Assembly: GCA_037968895.1 (NCBI GenBank)
Contig: JBBKWJ010000175.1
Location: 5,590-69,589 of the forward strand
Source of the DNA: JBBKWJ01 sp037968895
Lineage (GTDB): Bacteria > Actinomycetota > Acidimicrobiia > Acidimicrobiales > SZUA-35
Direction of reading: 5' to 3'
Length of the DNA stretch: 64,000 nt
Shown here: one piece after another, positions 61,295 through 64,000 of the stretch
Numbering within the stretch: position 1 is the first letter of the stretch
How the letters are laid out: each line of letters begins with the position of its first letter
Translations under genes and position numbers: made by a program
Notes under the pieces: generated by a model
Seen by the model: the letters and a program-made list of their open reading frames with translations, nothing else
Databases searched by the model: none
What the model was told of the DNA's origin: nothing

Positions 61295-62518
61295 GTGTCT
61301 GTACCAAAGATGTTGCACCCGTTTGCCATTCCGGCTCGAACCGAGTTCACGACGTTCGTTGGGGGCGAGGGCGCAGAGATCATCGACACAGAGGGCAATC
61401 GCTATATCGATGCCATGGCGAGTCTTTGGTATCTCCACGCCGGCCACAGTTGCCAGCCGATCATTGACGCCGTCACGGCGCAGATGAACAAGCTCCCTGC
61501 GTTCCACACGTTCGAAAAGTTCTCAAACCAACCGGCTGAGGCGCTTGCGGCGAAGATCTCGTCCCTCGCTCCGATCGACGATTCCCGAGTGTTCTTTACC
61601 GACTCAGGCTCTGAGGCCGTTGACACGGCAATGAAGCTCGCGAGGGCCTCGCATGCCAGGGCCGGCAATCCTGAACGACGCCTGATCGTGAGCCGCGATC
61701 GTGGCTACCACGGTGTCAACTACGGCGGTCTTGCAGCCATGGGCATGCCGCTCAGCAAGGAAGGCTTCGGCCAGATGTTGCCCGAGGTCATGCAGATGCC
61801 GGTCGATGACCTCGAGGCGATGGCAACCTTGTTTTCCGAACGGGGTCACGAAATCGCCGCAGTGATCAGTGAGCCGGTGCAGGGTGCAGCCGGCGTCTAT
61901 CCACCGGCCGATGGCTACCTCGAAGGTCTCCGACGCCTCTGCGACCAACACGGCGCGTTCCTCATTCTTGATGAAGTCATCACCGGTTTCGGCCGGCTTG
62001 GCACTTGGTTTGCGGGCGAGTTCTTCGGTGTTCGTCCCGACATGATTACGTTCGCCAAGGGTGTTACCTCGGGTTACCAGCCCCTCGGTGGCGTCATCAT
62101 TGGTGCGACCGTGCGGGCCTCGCTTGAGGCCGATGCGTCTTGGATATTGCGACATGGCTACACCTACTCAGGTCATCCGACGGCGTGTGCAGCCGCACTT
62201 GCAAACATCGAAGTGATCGGCGACGGACTTATGGAACGCATCCCGCACATCGCCGACCGGCTCGGCAGTGGCCTAAAGGCACTGGCCGCAGATGGCGCGG
62301 TTGACGAGGTCCGTGGTGTGGGTGGGCTGTGGGCAGTCAAGCTTCCGGGCGAGATGCAATCGCCACCGATTCGAGACGCGATGATGGCGAAGGGCGTCAT
62401 CCCACGTCCAATTGGCCCGACCGTCGCGTTCTGCCCACCAATGGTGATCACCGACGAGCAGATCGACCGATGCGTCGATGAGCTTGCGACTGCTATTGAC
62501 GAATGCAGTCGTCAATAG
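61295..62518 (+). CDS. Class III PLP aminotransferase (omega-amino acid type)
   Basis: 407 residues. TDSGSEAVDTAMKLAR binds the cofactor phosphate, ISEPVQGAAGVYPPADGYLEG and FLILDEVITGFGRLG give the PLP-ring Asp, and the Schiff-base Lys255 is in TFAKGVTSGYQPLG. The group includes beta-alanine, putrescine and taurine transaminases using pyruvate. With the thiolase, it could serve amino acid or polyamine breakdown. GTG start. The last 26 nt overlap the convergent lipoprotein gene in a palindrome. Confidence 0.9.
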   Translation: MSVPKMLHPFAIPARTEFTTFVGGEGAEIIDTEGNRYIDAMASLWYLHAGHSCQPIIDAVTAQMNKLPAFHTFEKFSNQPAEALAAKISSLAPIDDSRVFFTDSGSEAVDTAMKLARASHARAGNPERRLIVSRDRGYHGVNYGGLAAMGMPLSKEGFGQMLPEVMQMPVDDLEAMATLFSERGHEIAAVISEPVQGAAGVYPPADGYLEGLRRLCDQHGAFLILDEVITGFGRLGTWFAGEFFGVRPDMITFAKGVTSGYQPLGGVIIGATVRASLEADASWILRHGYTYSGHPTACAAALANIEVIGDGLMERIPHIADRLGSGLKALAADGAVDEVRGVGGLWAVKLPGEMQSPPIRDAMMAKGVIPRPIGPTVAFCPPMVITDEQIDRCVDELATAIDECSRQ

Positions 62519-62522
62519 CAGT
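62489..62522. repeat. Perfect hairpin shared by the 3' ends of two convergent genes
   Basis: ACTGCTATTGACGA (62489-62502), loop ATGCAG, exact complement to 62522. Coding for both proteins: the aminotransferase ends TAIDECSRQ and the lipoprotein TAIDDCIRQ, because the two strands read nearly the same sequence. A 14-bp stem fits a bidirectional terminator. Confidence 0.85.
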
Positions 62523-62789
62523 TGAGGCGGCGGCCTCGAAGCCCTTGACCTTTTCGCTTCCATCGTCGTTGTTGAACCCACTCGCAACCTCGTCGAGTTG
62601 ATCCTGCAGGTAGTCGCCGCTGTCAAATAGTTTGACCGTGACGCACTCGGCTTGCTCCGGTGTTAGGGAGCCTTGGTTTCCTAGTGTCTCGACCATGATC
62701 TCGCGGCTCGAAATATCTTCTGAGCAGGCACTTAGAGCCAACGCGCAGACCGCGAGGACAGGAACAAAACGACGAAGAGGGGAACGCAT
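62493..62789 (-). CDS. Small lipoprotein of unknown function
   Basis: About 98 residues from the ATG at 62789 (MRSPLRRFVPVLAVCALALS), with a lipobox LSAC near 21. The mature part of some 77 residues is acidic, helical (QLDEVASGFNNDDGSEKVKGFEAA) and has two Cys that could pair (AECV, DDC). I recognise no family. Twelve further residues upstream are open but unlikely. Ends in the hairpin at 62489-62522. Confidence 0.65.
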   Translation of the reverse strand: MRSPLRRFVPVLAVCALALSACSEDISSREIMVETLGNQGSLTPEQAECVTVKLFDSGDYLQDQLDEVASGFNNDDGSEKVKGFEAAASTAIDDCIRQ

Positions 62790-62867
62790 CCCCCTAGTGA
62801 ATCGCCAAATGGCCCAGATGCACACATAGGAGTGAGAGACTGCTTGGGAATCTTGGAGGGTTCTGCC

Positions 62868-63911
62868 ATGCGACTGATCTTGAGTTTGGCGATAACGGCA
62901 GCGTTTGCGGCTGCCGCATGTACATCGTCAGCAGCGCCAGCGTCGAACGACGAGAGCGCGGCCGAGTCGACGTTGCAGCCTGCGCCAGACACAACCGGCG
63001 ATGAGGCAGCCTCCCCACTGGTTCCGGTCGAGGAGGGCGTGTATCGGGTCGCCGGGGCGGGGGAGCAACTGCCCGACCTCCTCGCCTGGGACCACAACGA
63101 GATCCGTAAGCAGACGCCAGACGGCGCGTTACTGCCAATGCCAAGCGGTCCGTTCTTCAACGTGGTTGACGTGCCCCACCTCGGCGTGGTGTTCCAGCGG
63201 AACGACGTCGACCAGACGGTTTGGTTGGCCAAAGACGTGGGTGAGCGCGACCTTCTTGTCACCGACGGAGAGATGACACTCGAGCTTGAAGGAGCAGGTG
63301 TCAACGCCGAGGATCAAGCTCAGATTTTCTATCAACGTCGCGTGCCCGGCAGTCCTGAAGACACAGTGACCACACTTCGGAGCTACAACGTCGAGACGAA
63401 AGAAGTCGCAACACTCGGGACAACTGGAGGCTGGGAGAGCGGCACTAGTTTCAACCATCTTTCTGGCAGTGTGGCGATTGCACGCTGGGGCGCCGAGGGG
63501 TGGACCGGTTTGGCTTTGTACGATCTTGGGGCAAACAGCGACTGGGGTAAGCAAGTTGGCGTTGAGTGCTTCGACGGTGAAGACGGCTGTATCTGGTATG
63601 ACGGCGCGGTGATCTTTTCCGGCGACGGTTATGGCATTGGTCCGGATGCAGCGGGCGACGGCGACACTGTCGACGCCTATGCCCTCTATCGGTTCGATCT
63701 CGAAAGCGGCGATCGCGAAATCGTGATGAGTTGGCCGTGGGACAACGGTAAATGGAATGTCGAAGAGATGTTCGCCCATGGCGGCAAACTCGTCGTGTCG
63801 CTCATGGATGGAGACGGCGAGCCGTTGCCTGCCTTGATCTACGACGTAACCGCGGCTACGGCTTGGACCTTGCCACAGTCAGGGTTTGTGCGCCCCGCCT
63901 ACTCGTCCTAA
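62868..63911 (+). CDS. Secreted lipoprotein, beta-propeller-like, unknown function
   Basis: About 347 residues. ATG at 62868 preceded by GGAGGG (62855-62860). Signal peptide LILSLAITAAFAAAAC with the lipobox Cys near 17. Repeated strand-turn segments around LLVTDGEMTLELEGAG, RSYNVETKEVATLGTTGG, LYDLGANSDW and YRFDLESGDREIVMSW look like blades of a propeller, each with Asp/Gly turns. No catalytic motif recognised. Probably surface-exposed; followed by a long palindrome. Confidence 0.7.
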   Translation: MRLILSLAITAAFAAAACTSSAAPASNDESAAESTLQPAPDTTGDEAASPLVPVEEGVYRVAGAGEQLPDLLAWDHNEIRKQTPDGALLPMPSGPFFNVVDVPHLGVVFQRNDVDQTVWLAKDVGERDLLVTDGEMTLELEGAGVNAEDQAQIFYQRRVPGSPEDTVTTLRSYNVETKEVATLGTTGGWESGTSFNHLSGSVAIARWGAEGWTGLALYDLGANSDWGKQVGVECFDGEDGCIWYDGAVIFSGDGYGIGPDAAGDGDTVDAYALYRFDLESGDREIVMSWPWDNGKWNVEEMFAHGGKLVVSLMDGDGEPLPALIYDVTAATAWTLPQSGFVRPAYSS

Positions 63912-63923
63912 CCCGCGCTTTAT

Positions 63924-63976
63924 CCGAACTGGTCCCGGTGGAACAGCCTCAGGCTGTTCCACCCGGACCAGTTCGG
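63924..63976. repeat. 53-bp palindrome after the last gene
   Basis: Arms of 26 bases (63924-63949 and 63951-63976) around C63950, with one mismatch (C63936 against C63964). Outer part CCGAACTGGTCC, inner part GGTGGAACAGCCT. It follows the stop of the propeller-like gene by 12 bases, so it could end its transcript. The outer CGAAC-GGTCC resembles the palindrome at 32383. Confidence 0.88.
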
Positions 63977-64000
63977 GGTGGCGGCACGATGTTCTCCGAG

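Noticed and set aside
1..64000. tRNA, rRNA, CRISPR arrays, insertion sequences or prophage genes
   Set aside because: Intergenic gaps were read for cloverleaf, repeat-spacer and transposase or integrase patterns and none was seen; this was by eye, so a very unusual tRNA could be missed.

Overview
This 64 kb window looks like chromosomal DNA of a free-living, probably marine, actinobacterium of the Acidimicrobiia type. The evidence is indirect: fairly high GC, a menaquinone pathway, lipoproteins and an LPxTG surface protein but no outer-membrane proteins, a GlnR-like nitrogen box, and very tight packing with 4-nt overlaps. There is no prophage, insertion sequence, CRISPR array, tRNA or rRNA that I can see. 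Assignment to class is inference from protein flavour only.

Layout. (1) 1-3503: end of a purine-type molybdenum hydroxylase and a shortened YgfK-like flavin/Fe-S protein. (2) 3507-19212: an LPxTG protein, recC-recB-recD on the minus strand, an ABHD14-like lipoprotein, an M23 peptidase, then sbcD-sbcC. (3) 19281-26219: a translationally coupled operon of an M20 carbamoylase/amidase, a D-carbamoylase, a fused Fe-S/molybdopterin hydroxylase of XdhD type and an SsnA-like aminohydrolase lacking its N-terminal domain, with a convergent MFS gene. Regions 1 and 3 look like two halves of a yge/ygf-type purine or N-heterocycle degradation locus. (4) 26301-35294: DUF445, DUF2889, gluQ, a YcaD-like MFS, PlsC plus patatin, amt, and a ProA-like dehydrogenase. 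(5) 35310-43393: a TmpB/TmpA-like oxygenase pair (phosphonate oxidation) with a divergent LysR gene, then FMN reductase, DCC protein, EEP phosphatase, PhoD, EamA and a nucleotidyltransferase. (6) 43440-53233: menE, menF, menB, menD, menH, menC on alternating strands, with a class IV aminotransferase, SRPBCC protein and P-loop kinase between them. (7) 53310-59295: a cobalamin riboswitch followed by btuF-btuC-btuD-cobO-cobU-cobT-cobS, a B12 uptake and nucleotide-loop assembly operon with no corrin-ring genes. (8) 59297-64000: DUF2085 protein, thiolase, class III aminotransferase and two lipoproteins.

The genes suggest scavenging: nitrogen from purines or hydantoin-like compounds feeding the ammonium economy, phosphorus from a quaternary-amine phosphonate and phosphate esters, and cobalamin from the surroundings.

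The most unusual elements are long near-perfect palindromes with a single-base centre, several filling the gap between facing stop codons, and one inside the TmpA-like gene. Other points of interest are the YgfK without its GltD-like module, the headless SsnA, the TmpA/TmpB pair in an actinobacterium, and a readable translational switch after the B12 aptamer.
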